From contig JAUZRP010000011.1 in assembly GCA_030950395.1 (NCBI GenBank), positions 1 to 64,000 on the forward strand: a stretch of DNA of 64,000 nucleotides, given 5' to 3'. Under the pieces are notes generated by a model that had not been told where the DNA came from, ran no database searches, and saw only the letters and a program-made list of their open reading frames with translations. The position numbers and the translations under genes are program-made. Position 1 is the stretch's first letter; each line of letters starts with the position of its first letter. Below, one piece after another: positions 7,233 through 15,243 of this stretch. Source of the stretch: Desulfonauticus sp. (GTDB lineage Bacteria; Desulfobacterota; Desulfovibrionia; Desulfovibrionales; Desulfonatronovibrionaceae).

Positions 7233-8516
7233 TTAACGCAAATCTATCACTCGCACAGCTTTCCCTTCAGTTTTGGGTAGAGAATTGTGCTCTACCAGTT
7301 CAACTCTGGGCGTTATTAAGATTTCTTCTCTCAATCTTTTAGCAATCTTGGTTTGCAATGCTTTTAACTTGCGCATGTCTTCTTCAAAAAACTCTTCTTT
7401 TATTTCCACTTTTACTCGCATTTGATCCAGATGTCCTTCTTTATACAATTCTATCAAATAGTTTTGCCCCACTTCCTGCATAGACATCAAGATCTTTTCC
7501 ACCTGCATAGGATAAATATTTACCCCTTTTAAAATGATCATATCGTCTGTGCGCCCCGTAATGCGATCTATTCTCTTATGCGCCCGACCACAGGCACACT
7601 TGCCTGTTAAAAATCTGGTCAAATCTTTGGTTCTATAACGAATTAAAGGCATGGCCTCTCTGGCTAAGGTGGTAAAGACCAATTCCCCTACCTTCCCATC
7701 TGCCACAGGAGTTAAGGTGTGAGGGTCTAAAATCTCTGCCAGATAAGCATCTTCCCACACGTGCATTCCATTTTGATATGGACATTCAAAGGCCACTCCA
7801 GGCCCATTCATTTCTGAAAGACCATAAGAATTAAAAGCCTTTACTCCATAAATTTGTTCAATGCGTCTTCTTGTTTCTTCGGTGTGAGGTTCAGCGCCTA
7901 TCAAAAAAATACGCAAATTAAAACTTTTTGGCTCCAGGCCCAATTGTTCAAAAACCGTAGCCAAATGCAAAGCATAAGAAGGTATTATGTGCACCACTGT
8001 TACTTCAAAATCCTGTAACAATTTTATCTGTCTTTTGCTATTGCCAGCTCCTGCAGGGATAGTCAAACAGCCTAGCCTCTCTGCGCCATAATGAAGGCCA
8101 AGTCCCCCAGTAAACAAACCATAACCGGTCATGTTTTGAAATACGTCCTGCCTGCGCACTCCCACCATATACAAACATCTGGCCATCAAATCTGCCCAGG
8201 TGTTAAGGTCATTTTCTGTGTACAACACCGCTGTAGGCGCGCCTGTAGTGCCAGAAGACGCATGCAGCCTTACCAATTTATCCCTGGAGACAGTTAAAAA
8301 ACCATAGGGATAGTGCTCCCTTAAATCATCTTTGGTGGTAAAAGGTATATTTTGAATATCCTGCAAACTTTTGATGTCTTCTGCTGCTATGTGCTTTAAT
8401 TTTTTAGCATAAAATGGAGATTTTTTTGCCCTCTCCAGGGTATTTTTAAACCTTATTAACTGGAGTTGCTCTATTTTTTCTCTCCAATAACCTTCTTCTG
8501 GGTGTAGTTTGTCCAC
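7233..8516 (-). CDS. paaK: Phenylacetate-CoA ligase family enzyme
   Basis: A 427-residue adenylate-forming enzyme with the P-loop-like ASSGTTGAPT, the aromatic-substrate region YGLSEMNGPG, the hinge RTDDMIILKGVNIYP and the C-terminal lysine region LPKTEGKAVRVID. The length is normal for PaaK. The reaction would be ATP-dependent CoA thioesterification of phenylacetate or another aryl acid; in anaerobes such genes often serve aromatic amino acid breakdown (indole-3-acetate or phenylacetate), so the exact acid is open. It is 13 bp after dnaB and probably co-transcribed. Confidence 0.9.
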   Translation of the reverse strand: MDKLHPEEGYWREKIEQLQLIRFKNTLERAKKSPFYAKKLKHIAAEDIKSLQDIQNIPFTTKDDLREHYPYGFLTVSRDKLVRLHASSGTTGAPTAVLYTENDLNTWADLMARCLYMVGVRRQDVFQNMTGYGLFTGGLGLHYGAERLGCLTIPAGAGNSKRQIKLLQDFEVTVVHIIPSYALHLATVFEQLGLEPKSFNLRIFLIGAEPHTEETRRRIEQIYGVKAFNSYGLSEMNGPGVAFECPYQNGMHVWEDAYLAEILDPHTLTPVADGKVGELVFTTLAREAMPLIRYRTKDLTRFLTGKCACGRAHKRIDRITGRTDDMIILKGVNIYPMQVEKILMSMQEVGQNYLIELYKEGHLDQMRVKVEIKEEFFEEDMRKLKALQTKIAKRLREEILITPRVELVEHNSLPKTEGKAVRVIDLR

Positions 8517-8529
8517 GTATCACTCCTTT

Positions 8530-9936
8530 TTATCCTTCAGAAGGTAGAGGATCTTCTATGAGATTTTCAAACGCAGTGTACTTTGCAAGATAGACAAGCT
8601 CTACCGTACCGATAGGACCATTTCTTTGTTTGCCAATTATAATTTCGGCCTTGCCCCTGTTGGGATTATCTTCTTTTTTATTGTACACTTCGTCTCTGTA
8701 TAAAAATAAAATAAGATCCGCATCCTGCTCTATAGCTCCAGACTCTCTTAAATCTGAAAGTTTTGGGCGTTTATCAGAGCGCTCCTCTACTTTACGATTT
8801 AGCTGCGACAAAGCCACCACAGGCACATTCAATTCTTTGGCCAGGGCTTTTAAGGATCTGGATATTTCTGATATTTCCTGCTCTCTAGAATCTATTCTCT
8901 TACTCGGACGCATTAATTGGAGATAATCAATAATTATCATTCCCAGACCATGCTCAGCCTTTAGACGCCTGCTTCTGGCTCGCACTTCCAAAGTGGTCAA
9001 AGCCGGAGTATCGTCAATAAATATGTCTGCTTCAGATAACACAGTGGCCGCATCAGTAAGTCGAATAAAATCCTCATCAGCAATAAATCCAGTCCTAATC
9101 CTGCTCAGATCTACTTTGCCCCAGGAGCAAAGCATCCTCATCATAAGCTGCTCTTTGGACATTTCTAAAGAAAAAATTGCCACAGGCACATCAGCCTGCA
9201 CTGCTGCTCGCATAGCCACGTTTAAGGCAAAAGCAGTCTTACCCATACTGGGACGACCAGCCACAATAATCAAATCCGTAGGCTGAAATCCTGCTGTCAT
9301 TTCGTCCAATTTGTGATAACCAGTAGGCACGCCAGTAACGACTTCTCTGTTTTCAATTCTCTTTTGTAATTGTTCAAATATCTCGCTACTGAGCTCTTTG
9401 GTAGAGACAAAAACAGGTTGGATAGAGCTCTCAGCCAGACTAAAGATCTTTTGTTCAGATTCATCAACTATTTCTTGAACATCTCGGGCCTGTTCAAAAC
9501 CCAAACTGATCAATTCTGCTCCAGTCTCTATAAGCTTTCGACGAATGGCCTTTTCTTTGACGATATTGGCATAGAACAGGGCATTGGCACTGGCAGCTAC
9601 AGACTCTGGCAACTGGGCCAGATACACAGCACCACCAACATCGTCTAATTTTTTTTGCTTTTCCAGCTCTTCTACGACAGTTACAAGGTCAATGGGGACG
9701 TTTTTACGATATAACTCTAAAAAGGTGCTAAAAATAATTTGATGGGCAGGATAATAAAAATCTGCCGGCTGAAGCAGATCAACAATGGAAAAAAAAATTT
9801 GATTAGATAAAAAAATCCCCCCCAGAACTGCCCTTTCTGCTTCTAAACTGTGGGGGGGAGTTTTAGCAAGTAAATCTGAACTGGTTAATCCAGAATTAAT
9901 TTTCTGAAGTTTCTTCCTGGACCTGCTCGCTTCCAT
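8530..9936 (-). CDS. dnaB: Replicative DNA helicase
   Basis: A 468-residue DnaB with the N-terminal primase-interacting domain (LEAERAVLGGIFL), Walker A in GRPSMGKTAF, Walker B in MIIIDYLQLM and the C-terminal LSDLRESGAIEQDAD motif. It unwinds DNA at the fork as a hexamer. The only usable start, the ATG at 9936, lies 41 bases inside the end of rplI, because no other ATG, GTG or TTG precedes the conserved domain. The operon rpsF-rpsR-rplI-dnaB is a widespread arrangement. Confidence 0.97.
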   Translation of the reverse strand: MEASRSRKKLQKINSGLTSSDLLAKTPPHSLEAERAVLGGIFLSNQIFFSIVDLLQPADFYYPAHQIIFSTFLELYRKNVPIDLVTVVEELEKQKKLDDVGGAVYLAQLPESVAASANALFYANIVKEKAIRRKLIETGAELISLGFEQARDVQEIVDESEQKIFSLAESSIQPVFVSTKELSSEIFEQLQKRIENREVVTGVPTGYHKLDEMTAGFQPTDLIIVAGRPSMGKTAFALNVAMRAAVQADVPVAIFSLEMSKEQLMMRMLCSWGKVDLSRIRTGFIADEDFIRLTDAATVLSEADIFIDDTPALTTLEVRARSRRLKAEHGLGMIIIDYLQLMRPSKRIDSREQEISEISRSLKALAKELNVPVVALSQLNRKVEERSDKRPKLSDLRESGAIEQDADLILFLYRDEVYNKKEDNPNRGKAEIIIGKQRNGPIGTVELVYLAKYTAFENLIEDPLPSEG

Positions 9937-10375
9937 GTTTTACGACTTTTACTTTAAGAGTTGCTCTAACATCTGGATGCAATTTCACTTCTAACTCGTA
10001 CTCACCCAGGGCTCGGATAGGTTCTTTGACCACGATTTTTCTTTTATCTACTTCCAACCCCATCTCTGCCACTTTGTCTGCAATATTGGCAGCAGTAACA
10101 GCACCGTACAATTTATCTCCTTCCCCAACTCTCACAGGCAATACCACTTCTAACTCGTTTAGCTTTTCTGCCAATTCCTGAGCTGCAAAGCGAATAGCAT
10201 CCATTTTTTCCTGAAGTTTCTTTTTCTCTCGCTCAAACTTTTTTAAATTTTGATCTGTGGCCAGCATAGCTAAGCCCTTGGGAAGAAGATAATTTCTCGC
10301 ATACCCGGGCTTAACGTTTACCACCTCTCCCAATCTACCCAAACTTTCTATATCTGCACGCAATATAACCTGCAT
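9896..10375 (-). CDS. rplI: 50S ribosomal protein L9
   Basis: A 159-residue L9 starting MQVILRADIESLG, with the signature GYARNYLLPKGLA, the long connecting helix (residues about 50-78) and the C-terminal rRNA-binding domain ending in an extra acidic tail (VQEETSEN). It binds 23S rRNA at the base of the L1 stalk. Its 3' end overlaps the dnaB start. Confidence 0.97.
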   Translation of the reverse strand: MQVILRADIESLGRLGEVVNVKPGYARNYLLPKGLAMLATDQNLKKFEREKKKLQEKMDAIRFAAQELAEKLNELEVVLPVRVGEGDKLYGAVTAANIADKVAEMGLEVDKRKIVVKEPIRALGEYELEVKLHPDVRATLKVKVVKHGSEQVQEETSEN

Positions 10376-10386
10376 AATCCTTCTCC

Positions 10387-10659
10387 TTAAATACTCATGG
10401 TCTTCTTTTTAACTTCTGTGCTGTGAATGCTGGTATAGAACATCAAAGCCATTTGTCTGGCTCTTTTAATCTCTCTGGTCAAGGCCCTTTGATGTCTGGC
10501 GCAAGTACCTGTAATCCTACGACCAATAATCTTACCCCGTTCAGTAACAAACTGACTTAAAATGTCAGGACGTTTATAATCAATAACCAAATTTTTGTCC
10601 GCACAAAAACGACAAAACTTTTTTTTAGGCACAAATTTTCTCACCTTATTGTTGCTCAT
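10387..10659 (-). CDS. rpsR: 30S ribosomal protein S18
   Basis: S18 of 90 residues, starting [19 protein letters not shown]. It retains the four zinc-ligand candidates, two in CRFC and two in CARH, so it is the zinc-binding form. The correct ATG lies within the last codons of rpsF (14-base overlap); a longer open frame upstream is only the continuation through rpsF. It pairs with S6 in the small subunit. Confidence 0.96.
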   Translation of the reverse strand: MSNNKVRKFVPKKKFCRFCADKNLVIDYKRPDILSQFVTERGKIIGRRITGTCARHQRALTREIKRARQMALMFYTSIHSTEVKKKTMSI

Positions 10660-10975
10660 TTTCACCTTCCTCCTTGCTAACTTCAAACTCGTCAGAAAGC
10701 TTAACCGTAACAAACCGAAACACGTCTTCCATAATTCTCAAATTCCGCTCTAACTCTGCTACCTTTTGCCCATCCAGGCCAAACTCTAACCGAACGTAAA
10801 TCCCTCTGGTTTGTTTACGCACTGGATAAGCCAACTCTTTCATCCCCCAATCATCTACCAAACTCACCTGACCACCTTCACGCTGAATAATAGCAGACAC
10901 TTTATCCACCAGGGCCTGCTTCTCTTCTGCCGAAAGCTCAGGACTTAAAAGTAATAAAACTTCATACTTACGCAT
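10646..10975 (-). CDS. rpsF: 30S ribosomal protein S6
   Basis: S6 of 109 residues, [15 protein letters not shown] with the central [16 protein letters not shown] and the FRFVTVKL end of the ferredoxin-like fold, plus a short acidic tail. GGGAGGAT precedes the start. It is the first gene of the operon through dnaB and probably DUF456. Confidence 0.97.
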   Translation of the reverse strand: MRKYEVLLLLSPELSAEEKQALVDKVSAIIQREGGQVSLVDDWGMKELAYPVRKQTRGIYVRLEFGLDGQKVAELERNLRIMEDVFRFVTVKLSDEFEVSKEEGENEQQ

Positions 10976-11034
10976 ACATCCTCCCTATGGTCTTTTTGGT
11001 CCCCAGCTCCACACCAGGAACAAGGAAACGTGTA

Positions 11035-11063
11035 TTGTTATAAACTTTTAGGGGATATGTCAA
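11035..11063 (-). promoter_or_regulatory. Sigma-70-type promoter for the rpsF operon
   Basis: On the minus strand TTGACA (complement of 11058-11063) is followed after 17 bases by TAACAA, with an overlapping TATAAC. The predicted start of transcription is about 50 bases before the rpsF start codon. Confidence 0.55.
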
Positions 11064-11070
11064 TAGAATT

Positions 11071-11110
11071 GTGATTGGTGGTTAGTGATTGGTGGTTGGT
11101 GATTGGTTAA
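11071..11110. repeat. GTGATTGG-type low-complexity repeat
   Basis: Tandem imperfect units GTGATTGGTGGTTA, GTGATTGGTGGTTG and GTGATTGG. The same theme appears in inverted orientation at 15141-15186, on the other side of the pilin locus, and again near 44034-44230. It is noncoding. The rest of the gap to 11250 holds G-rich sequence with no gene. Confidence 0.6.
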
Positions 11111-11252
11111 TTTAGAGACGAAAGGCAAAAGGCCATGGGCTAAGGGAGGTAGTATAGATTTTAGGGGGGGGTAAAGTGTACGGTGGTGTGGGTAAACGGT
11201 GAAGGGGATTTTTCTCCCTTAAAACCAGCCTCCTTTCACCTACCAAAAACAC

Positions 11253-11280
11253 CAAGAGGCAGAAATGAGCCTGCCTCTTG
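11253..11280 (-). terminator. Hairpin terminator of the pilin-ABC operon
   Basis: CAAGAGGCAG and CTGCCTCTTG form a perfect 10-bp stem with an 8-base loop. It lies about 90 bp past the stop of the ABC ATPase gene. On the minus strand a short T run (GGTGTTTTTGG) follows, so it can end that operon. Confidence 0.6.
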
Positions 11281-11373
11281 CTTGTTTGTAATTTAATTGG
11301 CTAAACAATAATTTCAGTAAGAGCCGTCAATTTTATAATTTTCGAAATTCTCGCCATTGATTACCTTATCGTA

Positions 11374-12267
11374 TTAAATAAAGTTTTGAGTTATTTGCAC
11401 AAATACTTCCTCTAAACTTTTTTTTACTGGTTCAATATCAATTATTTCTCCACGATTAGACCTTATAACGTCCAAACAGGAAATCAAATTTTCTTTCTTA
11501 CAATAAACAGCATAAAGATTATCGCCAATTTTTTTAGGACATAAGGAATCAATATAAGAGTTGATAATCACGTTAAAGCCCACGGTTGAAAAGTATTTTA
11601 TTTGGTTTTTATCCAATGTTTTTACCACGTTTCCCTTGTTTACAATGATAACCTTAGAGCACACGTCCTCAATGTCAGGTATTATGTGGGAGCTAAAGAA
11701 TATGGTTTTGCCTTCTTTGTTTAACTCTTTCATTTTTTTCTTAAACATAACCCTTCCTAAAGGATCAAGACCACTTAACGGCTCGTCTAGTATCAAAAGT
11801 TCTGGATCATGGATCAACACAGAGGCAAATCCAATTCTCTGTATCATCCCTTTGCTATAAGTTCTAATGGGAACTTTAGCCGCATTTTTGAGTTCGAAGG
11901 CTTGCAAAAGGTCCCAAGCCTTTTTTTGGGCCTGTTTTTTAGGTATATTAAAAATAGAGGCTGAAAGCATGAGGAGTTCATACCCTGTAAGTGTGTCAGG
12001 ATATTGGGGATTTTCTGGCATAAAACCCACTTTTAAACGAGCCAGACAGTTTTTGGAATCAATGCCAAGTATCTTTGCCTCTCCCTTATCTGGTTTTATT
12101 AAGTCCATTAAGACTTTTAGAGTAGTGCTTTTCCCTGCTCCGTTGGGGCCTAAAAAGCCACACAACTCTCCCCTCTTTACTGCAAAACTCATCCCATCTA
12201 ATGCCTTTATCTTTTTGCCTTTGGTTTTAAACGTCTTTTGTAAATTAGTTACTTCTATTGCTTCCAT
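11374..12267 (-). CDS. ABC transporter ATP-binding protein of the pilin operon
   Basis: The protein carries Walker A GPNGAGKST, the Q-loop segment MPENPQYPDTLTG, the signature YSKGMIQRIGFA, Walker B LLILDEPLSGLDP and the switch histidine SSHI. This is the layout of single-domain ABC-2 exporter ATPases of about 300 residues. The true ATG (12267) starts MEAIEVTNLQKTF and overlaps the preceding gene by 23 bases; the frame extends upstream to a TTG at 12288 with no advantage. With the permease at 13131-13916 it would form an exporter encoded downstream of the split pilin genes. Confidence 0.9.
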   Translation of the reverse strand: MEAIEVTNLQKTFKTKGKKIKALDGMSFAVKRGELCGFLGPNGAGKSTTLKVLMDLIKPDKGEAKILGIDSKNCLARLKVGFMPENPQYPDTLTGYELLMLSASIFNIPKKQAQKKAWDLLQAFELKNAAKVPIRTYSKGMIQRIGFASVLIHDPELLILDEPLSGLDPLGRVMFKKKMKELNKEGKTIFFSSHIIPDIEDVCSKVIIVNKGNVVKTLDKNQIKYFSTVGFNVIINSYIDSLCPKKIGDNLYAVYCKKENLISCLDVIRSNRGEIIDIEPVKKSLEEVFVQITQNFI

Positions 12268-13129
12268 TTTTTTTCTTTGTAAAGGCAAGATTGCTCGTTG
12301 TTCTCACCTTGCCGTTTTTATCAATGTAAAATGTTCCCCCATAGGGATCTTGGGGGATAGCCTCTAAAAAACCTTTTTGCACAAGTTCAGAAATATCTTT
12401 AGGTAATACATGAAATTTATCAAAATATTTTTTTAAAGCCTTTTCTACTTTGAATATTGATATAAGGGCATTTAGCCTTGTTTGATAAAATTTTTTTATA
12501 TTTTTATTCCTGGTTATTTTTATCATTGTCTTTAGATACGAAATTGCAAGTTCTGTGTGCCCGCCTTCGTAAAAATACCTTGAAGCAAGACTTGTAAAAA
12601 GTGGAGACTTAGAGATTTGAGATGCCCTTTTGTAATAATAAGCCGCATTTTTATAATCCTTTAAAAAATAGGCATAATTAAATCCAAGAAAAAACGGTAT
12701 CTTAAAATCCCATACCCTATACTTCATCGCGTATTTTAATAACCTATTTACTTCCCTTATCTTTCCAAGATCCCAAGTAAAAATTGCTTGGGCAAAATAA
12801 TAGGCATCTTCATTATAGGGGTTTAAAATAATTGACGTTTCAATAGTTTTGTAGAGATTATAAAATTCTACTTCCTTAAATTTTCTTTGTTTTATTTTAT
12901 CCACCTTTCCCCCATAATAAATTATGGCTTTAAAAGATAGATAATCTCCCATAAACCATTTAAACTCGCCAAGTACATCTTTAAAAAATTCTCCATGGGG
13001 AGTGTATCCCAATTTTTCAAAAAGGGGTCTTTTCTGCATGTTTTTTTGAAAGTACGGCAAAAAGGATATAAGGCAAATAAAAAAAACAAAAAACAAAAAA
13101 AAGGTGAACCTTACAGAAGTATCCTTCAT
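12245..13129 (-). CDS. Membrane-anchored TPR-like protein with a pseudopilin-like C-terminus
   Basis: A 294-residue protein with one N-terminal TM helix (about 9-27), then helical repeats resembling TPRs (for example PFFLGFNYAYFLKDYKNAA and EGGHTELAISYLKTM), facing the periplasm. The last 50 residues (FHVLPKDISELVQKGFL, IPQDPYGGTFYID) look like the C-terminal sheet of GspG-type pseudopilins, where a PxDPWG-type motif is common. It lies between the ABC permease (1-base gap) and the ATPase (overlap). A role in pilin handling is inferred from position. Confidence 0.6.
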   Translation of the reverse strand: MKDTSVRFTFFLFFVFFICLISFLPYFQKNMQKRPLFEKLGYTPHGEFFKDVLGEFKWFMGDYLSFKAIIYYGGKVDKIKQRKFKEVEFYNLYKTIETSIILNPYNEDAYYFAQAIFTWDLGKIREVNRLLKYAMKYRVWDFKIPFFLGFNYAYFLKDYKNAAYYYKRASQISKSPLFTSLASRYFYEGGHTELAISYLKTMIKITRNKNIKKFYQTRLNALISIFKVEKALKKYFDKFHVLPKDISELVQKGFLEAIPQDPYGGTFYIDKNGKVRTTSNLAFTKKKNGSNRSN

Positions 13130-13130
13130 G

Positions 13131-13916
13131 TTAATTTAGATCTCGTGTGCTAAAAACAATAATGCTTAAAGTTATTATTATCCCAAGATAAAGGATAAAA
13201 TAAGCAATAGAAAACATAATTGACTTTATATCTAAGGGGAGAGAATAAGAGGCATAAGCAGTGAGATCAAAGGCAGAAAAATTTGGCACCACGTAATACA
13301 AGATCTTTACGACAGTCTTTATAAAAATTGAAACTTCTGCCTTTTGCTTTGTTATATAGTCCACTATGCCTTGTATGGAATTTCCAGCTATAAATATGGT
13401 TATGGTGGAAAATATAGGGGTAAAAAAAGAGGTGGACACACAGGCAAATAAAAAACCAATACCAAGGAGCAAACTGTATTTTAAAAAACAAAAAATAAAA
13501 GCAGCAAATATGTTTCCCCACAGAATCGGGAGTTCAGACTTGTATATAGACGAACATATTTTTATACATACAACTGACAAAGTAAAATCTAAAAGAGTTA
13601 TGATAAGTAAAATGAATACAAATCCCAAATACCTTCCAAGTAAATAGTTCCATCTGGCAATGGGATAACTTAAGATAGTATAAGCATGTCTTTTTTCAAT
13701 GTCTTTCCAAATAGTGGATATGGCCCCAAAAAGAGATAATAATAGAAGTATAAAGGAATTAAGACTTAAAGATAGAGTAATAGCTATCTCCTGCAATTGC
13801 CGCATGGAAAAATAGCTGAACACAGGAATAAAGGCATATAAAAGTACAAAAAAAAGTATAATTATAAAGCCTCTATCTTTTAGAGTGGACCTTATGGTGA
13901 AGTAAAATATAGACAT
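13131..13916 (-). CDS. ABC-2 type permease of the pilin operon
   Basis: A 261-residue integral membrane protein with six predicted helices. It starts with a cytoplasmic amphipathic segment (FTIRSTLKDRGF) followed by a long hydrophobic helix, and holds the ABC-2 pattern KRHAYTILSYPIARWNYLLGRYLG between helices 2 and 3, as in exporters of the NosY/YhfP type. It presumably pairs with the ATPase at 11374-12267. The substrate is unknown. Confidence 0.8.
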   Translation of the reverse strand: MSIFYFTIRSTLKDRGFIIILFFVLLYAFIPVFSYFSMRQLQEIAITLSLSLNSFILLLLSLFGAISTIWKDIEKRHAYTILSYPIARWNYLLGRYLGFVFILLIITLLDFTLSVVCIKICSSIYKSELPILWGNIFAAFIFCFLKYSLLLGIGFLFACVSTSFFTPIFSTITIFIAGNSIQGIVDYITKQKAEVSIFIKTVVKILYYVVPNFSAFDLTAYASYSLPLDIKSIMFSIAYFILYLGIIITLSIIVFSTRDLN

Positions 13917-13930
13917 GATTTTTTTTTATT

Positions 13931-13959
13931 AAAGAGAAGGGAATTACCCCTTCTCTTTA
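13931..13959 (-). promoter_or_regulatory. Intercistronic hairpin between pilin and ABC genes
   Basis: AAAGAGAAGGGG and CCCTTCTCTTT form a stem of 11 bp with a 5-6 base loop in the 50-bp gap after the second pilin gene. On the transcribed strand it is followed by an A-rich stretch, not a U run, so it is better read as an mRNA-stabilising or attenuating hairpin than as a full terminator. Confidence 0.55.
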
Positions 13960-13966
13960 ACTTTAG

Positions 13967-14305
13967 TTATAATTCAGACCAACCATCAAAAGATGTTGAA
14001 TTTGATTCACTCGGAGAATCTGATAGCTCTGTTCCTGGAGTTTTAGATTTATAATAAATTTTAGTCGTATCTGAAGCTGCTCCATACTCTCTATCTCCAT
14101 TTGTATGGCCTGACACTGCAGCGTAAGATTGCGCTTCTGAGTTCACAAGTATTTTTACATTATTTGACGTCTTGAAATTTGTAATAGTGCCGGCATCATT
14201 AGTAGGGTTACAGCCATTTGTACTATCACAAGTCCACTCACCACATATTCCATTTGAGACCAGTAAAAAACTTAACATTAAGAAAATAAATAGTACTTTT
14301 TTCAT
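13967..14305 (-). CDS. Separate C-terminal pilin subunit (PilA-C type)
   Basis: A 112-residue secreted protein: signal peptide (about 1-21, KKVLFIFLMLSFLLVSNGICG), then a beta-rich globular part. The stretch AAVSGHTNGDREYGAASD followed by TTKIYYK matches the globular half of long type IVa pilins in Desulfobacterota, where a sH..GD..YG.dSD.T.iY pattern recurs. It has no class III leader and no N-terminal pilin helix. It starts 12 bp after the short pilin gene with a strong AAGGAGG site. This is the arrangement of split pilins (PilA-N plus PilA-C) known in Geobacter, where PilA-C acts with the short pilin. Confidence 0.75.
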   Translation of the reverse strand: MKKVLFIFLMLSFLLVSNGICGEWTCDSTNGCNPTNDAGTITNFKTSNNVKILVNSEAQSYAAVSGHTNGDREYGAASDTTKIYYKSKTPGTELSDSPSESNSTSFDGWSEL

Positions 14306-14317
14306 TTTTACACCTCC

Positions 14318-14521
14318 TTAGTTAGGATATTGTTGTTGGTCACCGTAAACTGCTTCCATTTCTGTCTGAAAATTTTTAAGGTCACTTAGAGCCGCAGAAT
14401 TATAAGCCCTTGTCCTGTACTTTGAGAACTGCGGAATGGCAATAGCCGCCAAGATGCCAATAATGGCTATTACGATTAAAAGTTCGATTAAGGTAAAACC
14501 CTTTTCCGTTTGTTTGTTCAT
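14318..14521 (-). CDS. pilA: Short type IV pilin (Geobacter PilA-like)
   Basis: A 67-residue prepilin. The leader MNKQTEKG is cut before [20 protein letters not shown], and the mature protein is only 59 residues. Mature-chain aromatics fall at F1, F24, Y27, Y32, F43, Y51 and Y57; I recall Geobacter sulfurreducens PilA with aromatics at 1, 24, 27, 32, 51 and 57. Glu5 for assembly is present. There is no globular C-terminal domain; that is supplied by the next gene. GAGGAGG precedes the ATG. No assembly genes (pilB, pilC, pilQ) lie in this window. Confidence 0.9.
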   Translation of the reverse strand: MNKQTEKGFTLIELLIVIAIIGILAAIAIPQFSKYRTRAYNSAALSDLKNFQTEMEAVYGDQQQYPN

Positions 14522-14581
14522 AAAGACCTCCTCTTATTTTGGAAATTTTTACTTTGTTTTGCCCTCTAGCAATTTTACTGT

Positions 14582-14610
14582 AAGATAACCAATTTAAAAC
14601 CTCTTGTAAA
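14582..14610 (-). promoter_or_regulatory. Promoter of the pilin operon
   Basis: On the minus strand TTTACA is followed by a 17-base spacer and TATCTT. The ATG of the short pilin gene is about 60 bases downstream. No sigma-54 pattern (GG-N10-GC) suits this gene, although many pilA genes use sigma-54. Confidence 0.5.
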
Positions 14611-14731
14611 TACTTTTTTCAAAAAAACTAAACTCCAATTCCTGATTTTCCCTTAACGCCCTCCAAAAAACCTATTGACTTATGAGGCAAAAAAAGATAG
14701 TCTTAACTGTAAAGAAATACAGGAGAGGGCT

Positions 14732-15091
14732 ATGGCTAGAAAAAATGGATTTACCCTTATAGAGCTTTTAATTATAATTGCCATTATTGGTATTTTGTCC
14801 GTTATAGCCATACCTAAGTACACAAAGTACAAAGAAAGGGCTGCCAGATCCGTTGCCATATCAGATGCCAGAAATTTAGCCACTAACATAGAGCTTTATG
14901 CCAAGGAGCACGACACCTATCCTAGTTCTCCAGATGATCTTTCCTTTAAGCTGTCTAAAGACAATGAGGTAGGGAACTACACTGCCAATAGCACGGGTTA
15001 TAGTTATCGCATAATAAATACCAGTTACAATAAGTACATCGCTTATGACTCTAAAATTGGACTTGACACCTCCACCTGGCCCTTACACTAA
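14732..15091 (+). CDS. Second type IV pilin, divergent from pilA
   Basis: A 119-residue prepilin with leader MARKNG and mature start [20 protein letters not shown]. The helix is followed by a short globular part (ELYAKEHDTYPSSPDDL, then GYSYRIINTSYNKYIAYDS) with no disulfide cysteines. The frame is open further upstream, but the ATG at 14732 directly follows AGGAGAGG and gives a proper leader. It shares a divergent intergenic region with the short pilin operon; TTGACT-N17-TAGTCT near 14674 is a weak plus-strand promoter candidate. It may be a minor pilin or an alternative major pilin. Confidence 0.88.
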   Translation: MARKNGFTLIELLIIIAIIGILSVIAIPKYTKYKERAARSVAISDARNLATNIELYAKEHDTYPSSPDDLSFKLSKDNEVGNYTANSTGYSYRIINTSYNKYIAYDSKIGLDTSTWPLH

Positions 15092-15140
15092 CCTCTAACA
15101 CCTATAAACCCTCTCCTATCCACCATAAACCTTCCTCTAT

Positions 15141-15186
15141 AACTAATCACTGGTCACTAATCACCAATTACTAATCACCAACCAAC
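15141..15186. repeat. AATCACC-type low-complexity repeat
   Basis: Units AACTAATCACTGGTCACT, AATCACCAATTACT and AATCACCAACC. Its reverse complement resembles the repeat at 11071-11110, so the pilin locus has this repeat type on both sides in opposite orientation. It is noncoding. Confidence 0.55.
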
Positions 15187-15243
15187 CCTTGACCTTTTTA
15201 TCTCTTCTCTTTAAAAACATTCTAAAACAGGACGTTAGCATAG

